In this document: piece by piece, positions 26,824-36,058 of the stretch
Numbering within the stretch: position 1 is the first letter of the stretch
How the letters are laid out: each line of letters opens with the position of its first letter
Assembly (NCBI GenBank): GCA_964426915.1
Contig: CAYRTD010000002.1
Span: 13,121-77,120, forward strand
DNA length: 64,000 nt
Direction: 5' to 3'
DNA from: CAYRTD01 sp964426915
GTDB taxonomy: Bacteria > Bacteroidota > Bacteroidia > Bacteroidales > GCA-2748055
The notes under the pieces: model-generated
Told to the model about the DNA's origin: nothing
Databases searched by the model: none
What the model saw: only the letters and a program-made list of their open reading frames with translations
Program-made: the position numbers and the translations under genes

Positions 26824-28461
26824 TTAATCTGTATTTTTCTTTTCTTTTTTGAGCTTTTCAATTTCTTTATGTAATTCTTTTTCTCTCTCCGCAAATTTTT
26901 CCTGTTTTAACTTCATTTCCTTTAAATGCAGGCGCATTATTTCTTCCTGGCTTTGCATTTTTTCAGTCTGTTGACGGGTTTGCTCCAGAAGTCGCGAAGT
27001 TTGTATATTCGTATGCAGATTAGAAATAGCAGTCGCGATATTTTCTGCTATGGTTTCGATAAAATTAATTTTATAACTATCAATTTCCCTGAGGGAGGCG
27101 ATTTCGATCACACCATAGACTTTATTTTTTAGTTGAAGTGGCACAATCAGAAGGCTGATTGGTTCGGTTTCTCCCAGGCCGGTAAGGATATTTATATGAT
27201 TACGGGGAACATCCGTCAGATAAATAATTTCGTTCTCCTGAACACACCTGCCGATAAGTCCTTCGCCCGGCTTTATAGTTTTTTTCATGTATTTATTCCT
27301 GTCGTAGGCATATGCAGCGAGTAATATTATATGCGGTTCATTTTCACCTTCCACAATGAAAAGGCCCGCAACGCTGGCATCAATTAGGTTTACGATCTCT
27401 TTAACAAGCATAAAACCCAAATCTTCCGGATTGTCTGTTCTGGCCCGAAGGATATCATTGATCTTTGCAATACTATTGGACTTCCATAAACGTTCCTTCT
27501 CTTCCTTCTTATATTTTCTTTCTTCAGCATCTGCTTTTTTAAGGTCTTCCTGAAGATTTGCAACCGCTTTTCCAAGTTCATCTTCTTCGCTGAGGGGTTC
27601 GAAATTTGTACTGAAGTCCTTTTTACTTATTTTTCCGACAATTAGCGTTAGTTTATCCAAATAGTCAAAGATGCTGTTGAGCCTGGCAGCTATAATGGAG
27701 AACTCATTATTATCATCGACAGTGATTTTTTCCGGAATTTTACCTTTGGCAAGTGAATCAAGATGGAAGGTAAGTTTGCCAATCAATTTTCTGAGATAAG
27801 CGGAAAGATAGAAAAAAATGAAAATCAGGAAAACGCCTGAAAGTATAGGGATAATTATGATCAATTTTTTAATCTCATGATTCTTTATGGTTATCTCTCC
27901 GGAAATTGAAGCAATTTCCTGATTCCTCTTATCAAGAAGGTAATTTGTGTTCTGTTCAATTTCACTGATAAGAAAAATTATGCCCGATTCGGCAAGCATT
28001 AATTCAATTTCTTCGATCTCTCTGAATGCATGCTCTGCAGATAAAGGAAGTGATGATGTAAAATCAAGTAAATGAAAATATAATGAATCTGAAATAAGAT
28101 GAACAGTTTCAGTAATCACTTTCTGATCTTCTTCGGGCCAGTGATCCGACATCATAATAAGTGAATTGCTGATGGAAGGCAGGACTTCTGAGTATAAAAA
28201 ACTAAACTCCTCATTAAAGAATTGCTTGTTGGTTTCTGCAGCAACCAGCATGTACCTGAAAATTTTTTGGGATTCTGTAAAATTATTATGTAATTCAGAA
28301 AGGAGGATAAGGGAAGGCTGGTAATTATCTGTCAAATCAATGATAAGTTCATCTCTTTTATCCACCTGTTTCAGCATAAAGTTCAGGCTAAGAACCAGAA
28401 CCAGAATCAGTGTAAGGATTATCCCAAAAACCCTTGCCCGGAGCCCATAACCAATTTTCAT
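26824..28461 (-). CDS. Membrane receptor with HAMP and GAF domains, no output enzyme
   Basis: A 545-residue signalling protein. TM1 (about residues 10-28), a helical periplasmic sensor (about 30-190), TM2 (about 197-220), a HAMP domain with linker (about 222-320), a GAF domain (about 345-480; SVAGLFIVEGE, KPGEGLIGRCVQ, LLIVPLQLKNKVYGVIE) and a C-terminal coiled coil of about 60 highly charged residues (MKLKQEKFAEREKELHKEIE). There is no kinase, cyclase or methyl-accepting domain after the GAF, so it probably acts by protein contact. It runs toward hsp20 on the same strand and lies near the degenerate kinase gene. Confidence 0.85.
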   Translation of the reverse strand: MKIGYGLRARVFGIILTLILVLVLSLNFMLKQVDKRDELIIDLTDNYQPSLILLSELHNNFTESQKIFRYMLVAAETNKQFFNEEFSFLYSEVLPSISNSLIMMSDHWPEEDQKVITETVHLISDSLYFHLLDFTSSLPLSAEHAFREIEEIELMLAESGIIFLISEIEQNTNYLLDKRNQEIASISGEITIKNHEIKKLIIIIPILSGVFLIFIFFYLSAYLRKLIGKLTFHLDSLAKGKIPEKITVDDNNEFSIIAARLNSIFDYLDKLTLIVGKISKKDFSTNFEPLSEEDELGKAVANLQEDLKKADAEERKYKKEEKERLWKSNSIAKINDILRARTDNPEDLGFMLVKEIVNLIDASVAGLFIVEGENEPHIILLAAYAYDRNKYMKKTIKPGEGLIGRCVQENEIIYLTDVPRNHINILTGLGETEPISLLIVPLQLKNKVYGVIEIASLREIDSYKINFIETIAENIATAISNLHTNIQTSRLLEQTRQQTEKMQSQEEIMRLHLKEMKLKQEKFAEREKELHKEIEKLKKEKKNTD

Positions 28462-28551
28462 ATAAATTTGCTATTTTCGTAAAGATACAATTTTTTCAAA
28501 AGTTCCTTAACCACATTTTCCATTGAACCCGCAGGGTGAAAAAAACTCCTT

Positions 28552-29721
28552 TTATCTTCTTTCCCTTATTACGTTTTCAAGTTTTTTAAGCGCTTCAGCA
28601 AGTAAATGCTTTGGTGTTGCCACATTGATGCGCTGAAATCCTTCACCTCCCTTTCCAAAAACGGGTCCGTGATTCAGGCCGAGTCCTGCTTTATGGATGA
28701 TCAGGTTTTTCAGTTCATCATCTTTGAGCTCCAATGAGCGGAAGTCCAGCCAGACCAGATAAGTTGCCTCCGGTATAACAGCTTTTACTTCCGGGATTTT
28801 CGTTTCCAGGTACTCAGAAAGAAAATTAATATTATTCTGAATGTATTCGAGTACCTGCTCCAGCCAGTTATCCCCTTTATTATATGCCGCTTCCAGGGCA
28901 ACAGCGCCAAATATATTACCCATTCCTAAATGAAGGTTATCAACTGTCCGGTCGTACTTCAATTTCAATTTTTTTTCGGGAATAATAAGAAATGAAGTTG
29001 ATAAGCCCGCAAGATTAAAAGTTTTACTGGGGGCATACATTGAAATCGTGATCTCTTCGGCTCCGGGAATTTTTAAAACCGGAATATGTTTGTTGTTCCT
29101 TAATATAAGATCAGAATGTATCTCATCGGAAAAAATGATTACTTCATGTTTTTTACATATTTCCACGATCCGGGTCAGTTCGTCGTAATCCCAGAGCCTT
29201 CCAACCGGATTATGGGGATGACAAAGAATGAAAACCTTTGCACTCTTTGCTTTTTCCTCAAAATCCTCAAAATCGATATGATAACTATTATTTCTATTTA
29301 CCAGAACATTTTCGGACAAGATCCTGCCATGGTCTTTCACAGCCCGGAAGAAGGGGAAATATACCGGAGGTTGTATCATTATGGTATCTCCTGGATCGGT
29401 AAAAGCGAGGACAGAAATATTCAGAGCCGGAACGATACCCGGGCTAAAGGATATCCATTCTTTTTTCACTTCCCATTCATGTCGTTTTTTCATCCATGCA
29501 ATAATGCTTTCATCGAATCCTTCTTTCCTTACTGTATAGCCATAAACAGGATGTTTCGCACGTTTAATGACTGCCTCCCTTATAAAATCGGGAGTTTCAA
29601 AATCCATATCAGCCACCCACAAGGGTAATACATCTTCTTTTCCAAAATATTCTTTTCTAAGATCATACTTAACGGAATTAGTATTCTCACGTTTTATTAT
29701 TGTATCGAAATTATATTTCAT
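28552..29721 (-). CDS. MalY/PatB-family PLP-dependent aminotransferase (putative C-S lyase)
   Basis: A 389-residue fold-type I PLP enzyme starting at the ATG at 29721 (MKYNFDTIIKREN), as in MalY/PatB proteins; an earlier in-frame ATG adds seven basic residues. Visible motifs are LWVADMDFETPDFI (about 36-49), CHPHNPVGRLW (about 160-170), the PLP-contact FSDEIHSDL and the Schiff-base Lys in YAPSKTFNLAGL (about 233). MalY/PatB enzymes cleave cystathionine or cysteine conjugates to pyruvate and ammonia, so it may act as cystathionine beta-lyase in methionine synthesis. It is cytoplasmic. It is divergent from rsmA with about 230 bp between starts. Confidence 0.9.
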   Translation of the reverse strand: MKYNFDTIIKRENTNSVKYDLRKEYFGKEDVLPLWVADMDFETPDFIREAVIKRAKHPVYGYTVRKEGFDESIIAWMKKRHEWEVKKEWISFSPGIVPALNISVLAFTDPGDTIMIQPPVYFPFFRAVKDHGRILSENVLVNRNNSYHIDFEDFEEKAKSAKVFILCHPHNPVGRLWDYDELTRIVEICKKHEVIIFSDEIHSDLILRNNKHIPVLKIPGAEEITISMYAPSKTFNLAGLSTSFLIIPEKKLKLKYDRTVDNLHLGMGNIFGAVALEAAYNKGDNWLEQVLEYIQNNINFLSEYLETKIPEVKAVIPEATYLVWLDFRSLELKDDELKNLIIHKAGLGLNHGPVFGKGGEGFQRINVATPKHLLAEALKKLENVIRERR

Positions 29722-29950
29722 TTTTCTTTTTTTTCTTATCACAAAGATGAGAAAGAATTTTTGAACAGAACGAAGAAATATAAGAAAGTAAGGAGAATAG
29801 CATGTGGGTCGGCAGAATGAAAGGCTTGCAATGTTAATAGTGATTTTGAAACATTATGATCCGGGAATACTTTTACTTTCAGGATTTCAGAAAAAAACCG
29901 CTTAGGACCTCTGCAAATATTCCAATAAATATCTTAATTTCATCCGCTGT

Positions 29951-30715
29951 ATGGTAAGGCCCAAAAAACATCTCGGACAACATTTTCTTACGGACCGGAT
30001 CATTGCGGAGCGTATAACCGGTCTGCTTGATGCTGATAATTGTGATACTATTGTGGAGATCGGTCCGGGAAAAGGAGTTTTGACCCGGTTCCTGCTCGAA
30101 AGAAAAGATAAAGAACTTAAACTTGTAGAGATTGATCCGGAATCGGTTGAATATCTCAGCAGAAGATTTGAGCATATTTCCGGATCCATTATCCGGGAAG
30201 ACTTTCTTAAAGCAGATCTGGGGTCCTATGGAAAAAAGATTGCAGTTATCGGAAATTTTCCCTACAATATTTCATCACAAATTTTTTTCAGGATACTTGA
30301 ATACCGTGATCAGGTAGATGAGATCGTTTGTATGTTGCAGAAGGAGGTAGCTCTGCGGCTTGCCTCAGGTCCGGGCAATAAACAATATGGGATATTATCT
30401 GTTTTGTTACAAACCTGGTATGATATATCCATAGCTTTTCATGTTGGCCCCGGTTCATTTTTTCCTTCTCCTGAAGTGCATTCAACAGTAATAAAGCTCA
30501 GAAGAAATGGCCGTTCAGCTATTGATTGCAATGAAAAGGAATTCAAAAAAATCATTAAACTTGCTTTTAACCAGCGAAGAAAGATGTTAAGTAATTCTTT
30601 AAAAAGTATTTTAGTACATTTGAATTCTGATATACCCTACCTGAAAAAAAGGCCAGAGGAATTGTCTGTAGAACAGTTCATTGAATTGTGCCGATCAATT
30701 GAAGGGGAAAATTAA
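29951..30715 (+). CDS. rsmA: 16S rRNA (A1518/A1519-N6)-dimethyltransferase RsmA
   Basis: A 254-residue KsgA/RsmA enzyme that dimethylates two adjacent adenines in the 3' hairpin of 16S rRNA during 30S assembly. The N-terminus KKHLGQHFLTD (residues 5-15) is diagnostic, followed by SAM motif VEIGPGKGVLT (about 36-46), VEIDPESVEYL, and the catalytic NFPYN (about 103-107; NLPYN is usual). AFNQRRKMLSNSLK near 207-220 is the conserved C-terminal motif. It ends 14 bp before mgtE on the same strand, so the two are probably co-transcribed. Confidence 0.96.
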   Translation: MVRPKKHLGQHFLTDRIIAERITGLLDADNCDTIVEIGPGKGVLTRFLLERKDKELKLVEIDPESVEYLSRRFEHISGSIIREDFLKADLGSYGKKIAVIGNFPYNISSQIFFRILEYRDQVDEIVCMLQKEVALRLASGPGNKQYGILSVLLQTWYDISIAFHVGPGSFFPSPEVHSTVIKLRRNGRSAIDCNEKEFKKIIKLAFNQRRKMLSNSLKSILVHLNSDIPYLKKRPEELSVEQFIELCRSIEGEN

Positions 30716-30729
30716 TAAACTTACCTGTC

Positions 30730-32088
30730 ATGAATTTTGAATTGACTAAAGAATATGTCGACAGGCTCCGGGAGGTTATAGAAGCCAGGGATAAAAAGAC
30801 TGCAGTAACAATGCTGCATGATCTTCACCCTGCTGATATTGCCGAAATTTACGATGAACTTAATATTGAAGAAGCTAAGTTTCTTTACCTCTTGCTGGAG
30901 GGGGAAAAGGCTTCGGATGTACTTGCGGAACTCGAAGAGGATGACAGGGAAAAATTCCTGAAAGTTCTTCCCTCCAGTGTCATAGCAGAACAGTTTATCC
31001 ACAATATGGATTCGGATGATGCTGCCGATGTAATTGCTGACCTTTCAGATGAAAAGAAAGAGGAAGTACTTCAGTACCTCAAAGACGTGGAGCAGGCCGG
31101 CCATATTGTCGACTTGTTAAGCTATGATGAGGATACTGCAGGTGGTTTAATGGCGAAGGAGCTTATCAAGGTCAATGAAAACTGGAGTATTTTGAATGCT
31201 TTGAAAGAAATGAGAAAGCAGGCAGAAGAGGTGGATGAAGTATTCTATGTTTATGTTGTGGATAATGATAATATCCTTCAGGGTACTCTTTCATTAAAAA
31301 AGCTGGTACTTGCCAAAGCTAATCAAAATATTAAAGGGTTATATAATACTCATGTAATTTCCGTCAGAACTGACACTCCTTCGGAAGAAGTCGCTTCAAT
31401 AATGAGAAAATACGATCTTGTAGTACTTCCGGTTATAGACTCGATTGGCCGGCTAATGGGACGTATTACCATTGATGATGTTGTTGATGTGATTCGTGAG
31501 GAGGCCGATAAGGATTATCAGATGGCTTCAGGTATTTCCGAAGATGTTGAAACTACCGACTCTGCCATGGTACTGACCAGAGCACGCCTTCCCTGGTTGC
31601 TGATCGGCCTTGTCGGCGGTGTTGTTGTTGCTCTTGTACTCGCACAGTTTGAGGCTGATCTTGCCGATAATGCCAAGCTGGCTTTTTTCATTCCCCTGAT
31701 AGCAGCTATGGCCGGAAATGTAGGAATTCAATCATCTGCTATCGTTGTTCAGAGTATAGCAAATAATACACTCGGTTTGGAAAAAACCTATTTCAAGATT
31801 TTCAAGGAATTTACAGTGGGATTGATTAACGGATTGATCCTTGCCTCTATATTGTTTACCTATAACATCATTGTAAACGATTCTTTTGCCCTTACACTTT
31901 CAGTCAGCCTTTCCCTTTTTATTGTAATAATTTTTGCTGCCGTTTTTGGCACCCTCATTCCACTGGTATTAAATAAGATGAAAGTGGACCCTGCACTTGC
32001 TACCGGTCCCTTCATCACTACAATGAATGATATTATGGGATTGTTTATCTATTTTATCATCAGCCGGATCCTTTTTGAAATGTTCTAA
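30730..32088 (+). CDS. mgtE: Magnesium transporter MgtE
   Basis: A 452-residue Mg2+ channel. The N-terminal acidic MgtE_N domain (about residues 15-135) ends in DTAGGLMAKELI, followed by paired CBS domains (about 135-260; GRITIDDVVDVIREEAD) that sense cytosolic Mg2+, and five membrane helices (about 285-452). The pore-helix signature MAGNVGIQSSAIVVQ (about 328-342) and the last-helix Asp in TMNDIMGLFIYF are present. It follows rsmA by 14 bp. Its stop overlaps the end of the convergent permease gene by 4 bp. Confidence 0.96.
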   Translation: MNFELTKEYVDRLREVIEARDKKTAVTMLHDLHPADIAEIYDELNIEEAKFLYLLLEGEKASDVLAELEEDDREKFLKVLPSSVIAEQFIHNMDSDDAADVIADLSDEKKEEVLQYLKDVEQAGHIVDLLSYDEDTAGGLMAKELIKVNENWSILNALKEMRKQAEEVDEVFYVYVVDNDNILQGTLSLKKLVLAKANQNIKGLYNTHVISVRTDTPSEEVASIMRKYDLVVLPVIDSIGRLMGRITIDDVVDVIREEADKDYQMASGISEDVETTDSAMVLTRARLPWLLIGLVGGVVVALVLAQFEADLADNAKLAFFIPLIAAMAGNVGIQSSAIVVQSIANNTLGLEKTYFKIFKEFTVGLINGLILASILFTYNIIVNDSFALTLSVSLSLFIVIIFAAVFGTLIPLVLNKMKVDPALATGPFITTMNDIMGLFIYFIISRILFEMF

Positions 32089-33380
32089 AAACTTGTATTG
32101 ATTGCATCTACAGGATCCAGTTTTGCTGCAGAATAAGCAGGCGATATTCCGGAAATAAGACCTATTACTGAGGAGATAACCAAGCCTGTTACTATGTTGC
32201 CAACCGACAGGGTGATATCAAAGTTTGTAGCTGTATCGACGATAATTGTCCCCAGAAATACAAGCAGCAAACCAATAGCTCCGCCTGCAATGGCCAGTAT
32301 TACTGCTTCAAATACAAACTGGAGGAGAATAAAATAAAACTTTGCCCCAAGAGCCTTTTGAATACCAATTATCTTTGTTCTTTCTTTGACAGAAACAAAC
32401 ATGATATTTGCTATACCAAAGCCTCCCACAAGCAAGGAAAATATCCCAATAAACCATCCTGCAATATTCAGGGTACCAAAAAATTGTTCCAATTGATTAT
32501 CCAGCATGCTGGTCTGATTGAGTGCAAAATTATCTTCTGCATTTGGCTTGAGTCTTCTAATAGCGCGAAGGTTCATTCTGATCTCTGCCATTAGTTCTTC
32601 ATTACTTATGCGTTCTTTTGCTTTAACCCATATCATCGGATCCATCGATTCACTTCTGATATTTACCAGGTTCCTCACATGATTGACAGGAACCAGAACA
32701 CTTTCATCCATGCTTTCACCGAAATTGTCTTTGCCTTCTTTTTCGAATACCCCTATCACCCTCGTTTTATATCCTCTAATGGTTATTATCTTATTGACAG
32801 GATCAATATTGCCGAAAAGTTCATTCGCTATTTCATGACCAATAATTGCATAATTGCTTCCGGATATCATTTCATAATCAGAATAAAACCGGCCTCTTTG
32901 AATATCGAAATCACGAATACCCGAAAAACCTTCGGAAGCTCCCATGAAGTTAATGTTTTCGATAGAGTTTTCACGAAATTTAACGGTAACATTTGTTGAT
33001 ACCACGAAGGCAACTTCCTCAGCCCGTGTCAGCTTGTTTTTGATTTTGTTATATTCTTCAATTGTGGGTACGGGGCGGTTTACATATTGCCACCACTTAT
33101 ATTCCTGTCCGTCTTCTTCCGTCCATGGCCACTTTTGAATATAAATAACATCATTGCCCAGGGAGGATATACTTTCCCGGATGTTCATTTCGAGAGAATC
33201 GAAGATGGTAAATACCGCAATTATCGCGAAAATCCCGATGGTAATTCCAAGCAATGAAAGTAGCGTGCGGAGTTTATTCACAACCACTGCATTAATAGCG
33301 AACTGAAGGCTTTCTATGCTTAACCTGATAACTTTTAACATGGATGAAAATATAATTGGAAAAACCTTCCGAAATTCCAC
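32085..33380 (-). CDS. MacB/FtsX-type ABC transporter permease
   Basis: A 431-residue permease with the MacB architecture: TM1 (about residues 35-58, with RTLLSLLGITIGIFAI), a periplasmic MacB-type core (about 60-290), then three membrane segments (about 310-425) with the coupling motif VKERTKIIGIQKALGA (about 333-348) and the terminal motif PAYSAAKLDPVDAI. Such permeases export peptides, lipoproteins or act in mechanotransmission with an ATPase and periplasmic adaptor, but neither partner is encoded here, so its ATPase must lie elsewhere. The start may instead be the ATG at 33341 (MLKVIRLSIE). It is convergent with mgtE. Confidence 0.88.
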   Translation of the reverse strand: MEFRKVFPIIFSSMLKVIRLSIESLQFAINAVVVNKLRTLLSLLGITIGIFAIIAVFTIFDSLEMNIRESISSLGNDVIYIQKWPWTEEDGQEYKWWQYVNRPVPTIEEYNKIKNKLTRAEEVAFVVSTNVTVKFRENSIENINFMGASEGFSGIRDFDIQRGRFYSDYEMISGSNYAIIGHEIANELFGNIDPVNKIITIRGYKTRVIGVFEKEGKDNFGESMDESVLVPVNHVRNLVNIRSESMDPMIWVKAKERISNEELMAEIRMNLRAIRRLKPNAEDNFALNQTSMLDNQLEQFFGTLNIAGWFIGIFSLLVGGFGIANIMFVSVKERTKIIGIQKALGAKFYFILLQFVFEAVILAIAGGAIGLLLVFLGTIIVDTATNFDITLSVGNIVTGLVISSVIGLISGISPAYSAAKLDPVDAINTSF

Positions 33381-33434
33381 GGAAACTGTTTCCTTTGTAT
33401 AATTTTTTATTAGTTTTTGAAGTACTAAAAGTAC

Positions 33435-33463
33435 TTTTTTTCCAGTAGTTTTTAATATTTTTG
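33435..33463 (+). promoter_or_regulatory. Candidate promoter of purH
   Basis: TATTTTTG (33456-33463) matches TAnnTTTG and lies 24 bp before the purH ATG. A T run stands at the expected -33 place, with spacing about 17 bases, a little short. Confidence 0.45.
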
Positions 33464-33487
33464 TCCAACTTTTATTAAAACCTTATA

Positions 33488-35011
33488 ATGAATAGATTGA
33501 AAAAGATCAATTCCGCACTGATTTCTGTTTTTCATAAAGACAATTTGGAACCGATAATTGATAAGCTTAACCAGCTTGGCGTCGATATTTATTCAACCGG
33601 TGGTACAAAATCCTTTATTGAGGAAAGGGGAGTTGAAGTAACCGCTGTTGAGGATCTGACCGGATATCCCTCCATTCTCGGAGGTCGGGTAAAGACACTA
33701 CACCCGAAAGTATTCGGGGGAATTCTTGCAAGGAGAGATATGGAAAAGGATAGAGAACAGCTTGAAAATTATGAAATACCGGAATTGGATCTTGTGATTG
33801 TCGATTTATATCCCTTTGAGGAAACACGTAAATCAGGTGCCGATGAAGCTTCTGTAATTGAAAAAATTGATATCGGGGGTATTTCTCTTATACGTGCAGC
33901 AGCAAAGAATTATAAAGATATACTTGTGGTAAGTTCCAGGGAGCAGTATGACAGCCTTCTGAGACTTTTAAATGAAAACGGCGGTGAGGTCAGCCTGGAA
34001 GAAAGGAAAAATTTTGCACGCAAAGCCTTCGCTGTTTCCTCACATTACGATTCTATGATTTTTAATTATTTCGATGGCGATGACTACACGGAACTGAAAC
34101 TATCTATTGCTCCCGGTAAAAAACTTCGTTACGGAGAAAATCCTCACCAGGATGGATTTTTCTACGGAGACTTTGATAAAGTATTCGATCAGATCCATGG
34201 GAAAGAAATTTCATATAATAACCTTCTTGACATAGACGCTGCGGTGGGACTCATTTCCGAATTTGAAGAAACAACTTTTGCCATATTGAAACATAATAAT
34301 GCTTGTGGACTTGCCAGCCGCGATAACTTAATTGATGCCTGGAAAGATGCGCTCGCTGGTGATCCGGTTTCGGCTTTTGGAGGGATACTCATTACAAATG
34401 CAAAGATAGATGCTGAAACAGCGGATGAAATGAATAAATTATTTTTTGAGGTAGTAATTGCCCCCTCTTATGATAATAAAGCACTTGAGATACTAAAACA
34501 GAAAAAGAACCGTATTATTCTTGTGCAGAAATCATCTGAGTTCCCTGACAGGTTAAGCAGGACAGTATTAAACGGAGTGATTGTGCAGGATAAGGATGTT
34601 TACCGGGAAACAGAAGACGATCTCAGAGTTACTACCGAAGCATCTCCTTCTAAAGAACAGATCGGAGATCTTTTATTCGCGAACAAAATCGTTAAACATA
34701 CCAAATCGAATGCTATCGTTCTAGTAAAAGATAAGCAGCTTGTTGCCAGTGGTGTAGGTCAGACATCAAGGATTGATGCATTAAAACAGGCAATAGAAAA
34801 GGCCGGTAGTTTTGATTTTGACCTTGAAGGTTCGGTCATGGCATCAGATGCATTTTTTCCTTTTTCCGATTCCGTTGAAATCGCCCATAATGCCGGTGTT
34901 CGCTCAGTAATTCAACCGGGAGGCTCTGTAAGAGATCAGGATTCTATAGATTTTTGTAACAAAAAAGGCTTAAGTATGGTATTTACAGGAATAAGACATT
35001 TTAAACATTAG
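33488..35011 (+). CDS. purH: Bifunctional AICAR transformylase/IMP cyclohydrolase PurH
   Basis: A 507-residue enzyme of the last two steps of purine synthesis: formylation of AICAR and ring closure to IMP. The cyclohydrolase/MGS-like domain is at the N-terminus (about residues 5-195; STGGTKSFIEERG, GGRVKTLHPKVFGGIL), and the transformylase domain follows (about 200-507; LRYGENPHQDGFFYG, LKHNNACGLA, and a terminal SDAFFPFSDSVE / IQPGGSVRDQDSI). The usual Lys-His pair of the transformylase is present in LKHNNACG. It ends nine bases before mreB, so purH may lead the mre operon, as in other Bacteroidota. Confidence 0.97.
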   Translation: MNRLKKINSALISVFHKDNLEPIIDKLNQLGVDIYSTGGTKSFIEERGVEVTAVEDLTGYPSILGGRVKTLHPKVFGGILARRDMEKDREQLENYEIPELDLVIVDLYPFEETRKSGADEASVIEKIDIGGISLIRAAAKNYKDILVVSSREQYDSLLRLLNENGGEVSLEERKNFARKAFAVSSHYDSMIFNYFDGDDYTELKLSIAPGKKLRYGENPHQDGFFYGDFDKVFDQIHGKEISYNNLLDIDAAVGLISEFEETTFAILKHNNACGLASRDNLIDAWKDALAGDPVSAFGGILITNAKIDAETADEMNKLFFEVVIAPSYDNKALEILKQKKNRIILVQKSSEFPDRLSRTVLNGVIVQDKDVYRETEDDLRVTTEASPSKEQIGDLLFANKIVKHTKSNAIVLVKDKQLVASGVGQTSRIDALKQAIEKAGSFDFDLEGSVMASDAFFPFSDSVEIAHNAGVRSVIQPGGSVRDQDSIDFCNKKGLSMVFTGIRHFKH

Positions 35012-35020
35012 AAAAAAAAT

Positions 35021-36040
35021 ATGGGATTGTTTTCATTTCAGCAGGAATTGGCGATTGATCTTGGCACAGCCAATACACTAATTATTCACAATGATAAAGT
35101 TGTTGTGAATGAACCTTCTATCGTTGCCATTGATCAGACTACAGGTAAGTTGATCGCCATAGGGGAGAAGGCAAGGCAAATGCATGGGAAAACGCATGAG
35201 AATATTAAAACTATTCGTCCATTGCGTGATGGTGTTATTGCCGATTTTGATGCCGCAGAACAGATGATAAGGGGAATGATCAAAATGATCAACAAAAAAT
35301 CGAGATTATTTACTCCTTCGCTGAAAATGGTTGTTTGTATTCCTTCAGGATGCACCGAGGTGGAAAGAAGAGCGGTTCGTGATTCTTCCGAACATGCCGG
35401 AGGTCGTGATGTTCATATGATTTACGAACCTATGGCTGCAGCTATCGGTATCGGCATTGATGTTGAAGCCCCTAACGGTAGCATGGTAGTAGACATTGGC
35501 GGAGGTACAACGGAAATTGCTGTTATTGCTCTTGGGGGTATAGTTTGCAATGAATCGCTGCGGGTTGCAGGCGACGGATTTACAGCCGACATCATGAGCT
35601 ATATGCGGCATCAGCATAACATAAAAATCGGGGAAAGAACCGCCGAGGATATTAAGTTATCTGTCGGGTCTGCACTTCCCGAGCTGGATGATCCACCTCC
35701 CGATTTCAATGTAAGAGGGCCAAATCTTATGACCGCTATGCCCATCGAAATCCCTATTTCTTATCAGGAAATTGCCCACTGTCTGGATAAATCAATTTCC
35801 AAGATCGAAACTGCTATTCTTTCCGTCCTTGAACAAACACCACCGGAGTTATATGCTGATATCGTACAGAGCGGTATTTATATGGCTGGTGGAGGAGCAT
35901 TGCTCCGGGGCCTGGATAAAAGGTTTACAAATAAGATAAATATTCCTTTTCATGTAGCTGAAGACCCTCTTCAGGCTATAGCACGTGGAACCGGAATAGC
36001 TCTTAAGAATGCAGATAAGTTTTCTTTTTTAATGAGATAA
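35021..36040 (+). CDS. mreB: Rod shape-determining actin homologue MreB
   Basis: A 339-residue actin-like ATPase that polymerises on the inner membrane and directs lateral cell-wall synthesis. Phosphate-1 motif AIDLGTANTLI (about residues 11-21), phosphate-2 motif MVVDIGGGTTEIAVI (about 154-168) and the adenosine motif YMAGGGALLRGL (about 286-297) are all present. The N-terminal MGLFSFQQE may form the membrane-binding segment. It is the first gene of the mreBCD-mrdA-rodA elongasome cluster, starting nine bases after purH and ending 18 bases before mreC. Confidence 0.97.
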   Translation: MGLFSFQQELAIDLGTANTLIIHNDKVVVNEPSIVAIDQTTGKLIAIGEKARQMHGKTHENIKTIRPLRDGVIADFDAAEQMIRGMIKMINKKSRLFTPSLKMVVCIPSGCTEVERRAVRDSSEHAGGRDVHMIYEPMAAAIGIGIDVEAPNGSMVVDIGGGTTEIAVIALGGIVCNESLRVAGDGFTADIMSYMRHQHNIKIGERTAEDIKLSVGSALPELDDPPPDFNVRGPNLMTAMPIEIPISYQEIAHCLDKSISKIETAILSVLEQTPPELYADIVQSGIYMAGGGALLRGLDKRFTNKINIPFHVAEDPLQAIARGTGIALKNADKFSFLMR

Positions 36041-36058
36041 ACAAGGTGATGTGACAGA

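Noticed and set aside
29116..29628. 170-codon frame opposite the MalY-type gene
   Set aside because: Antisense shadow with no recognisable domain.
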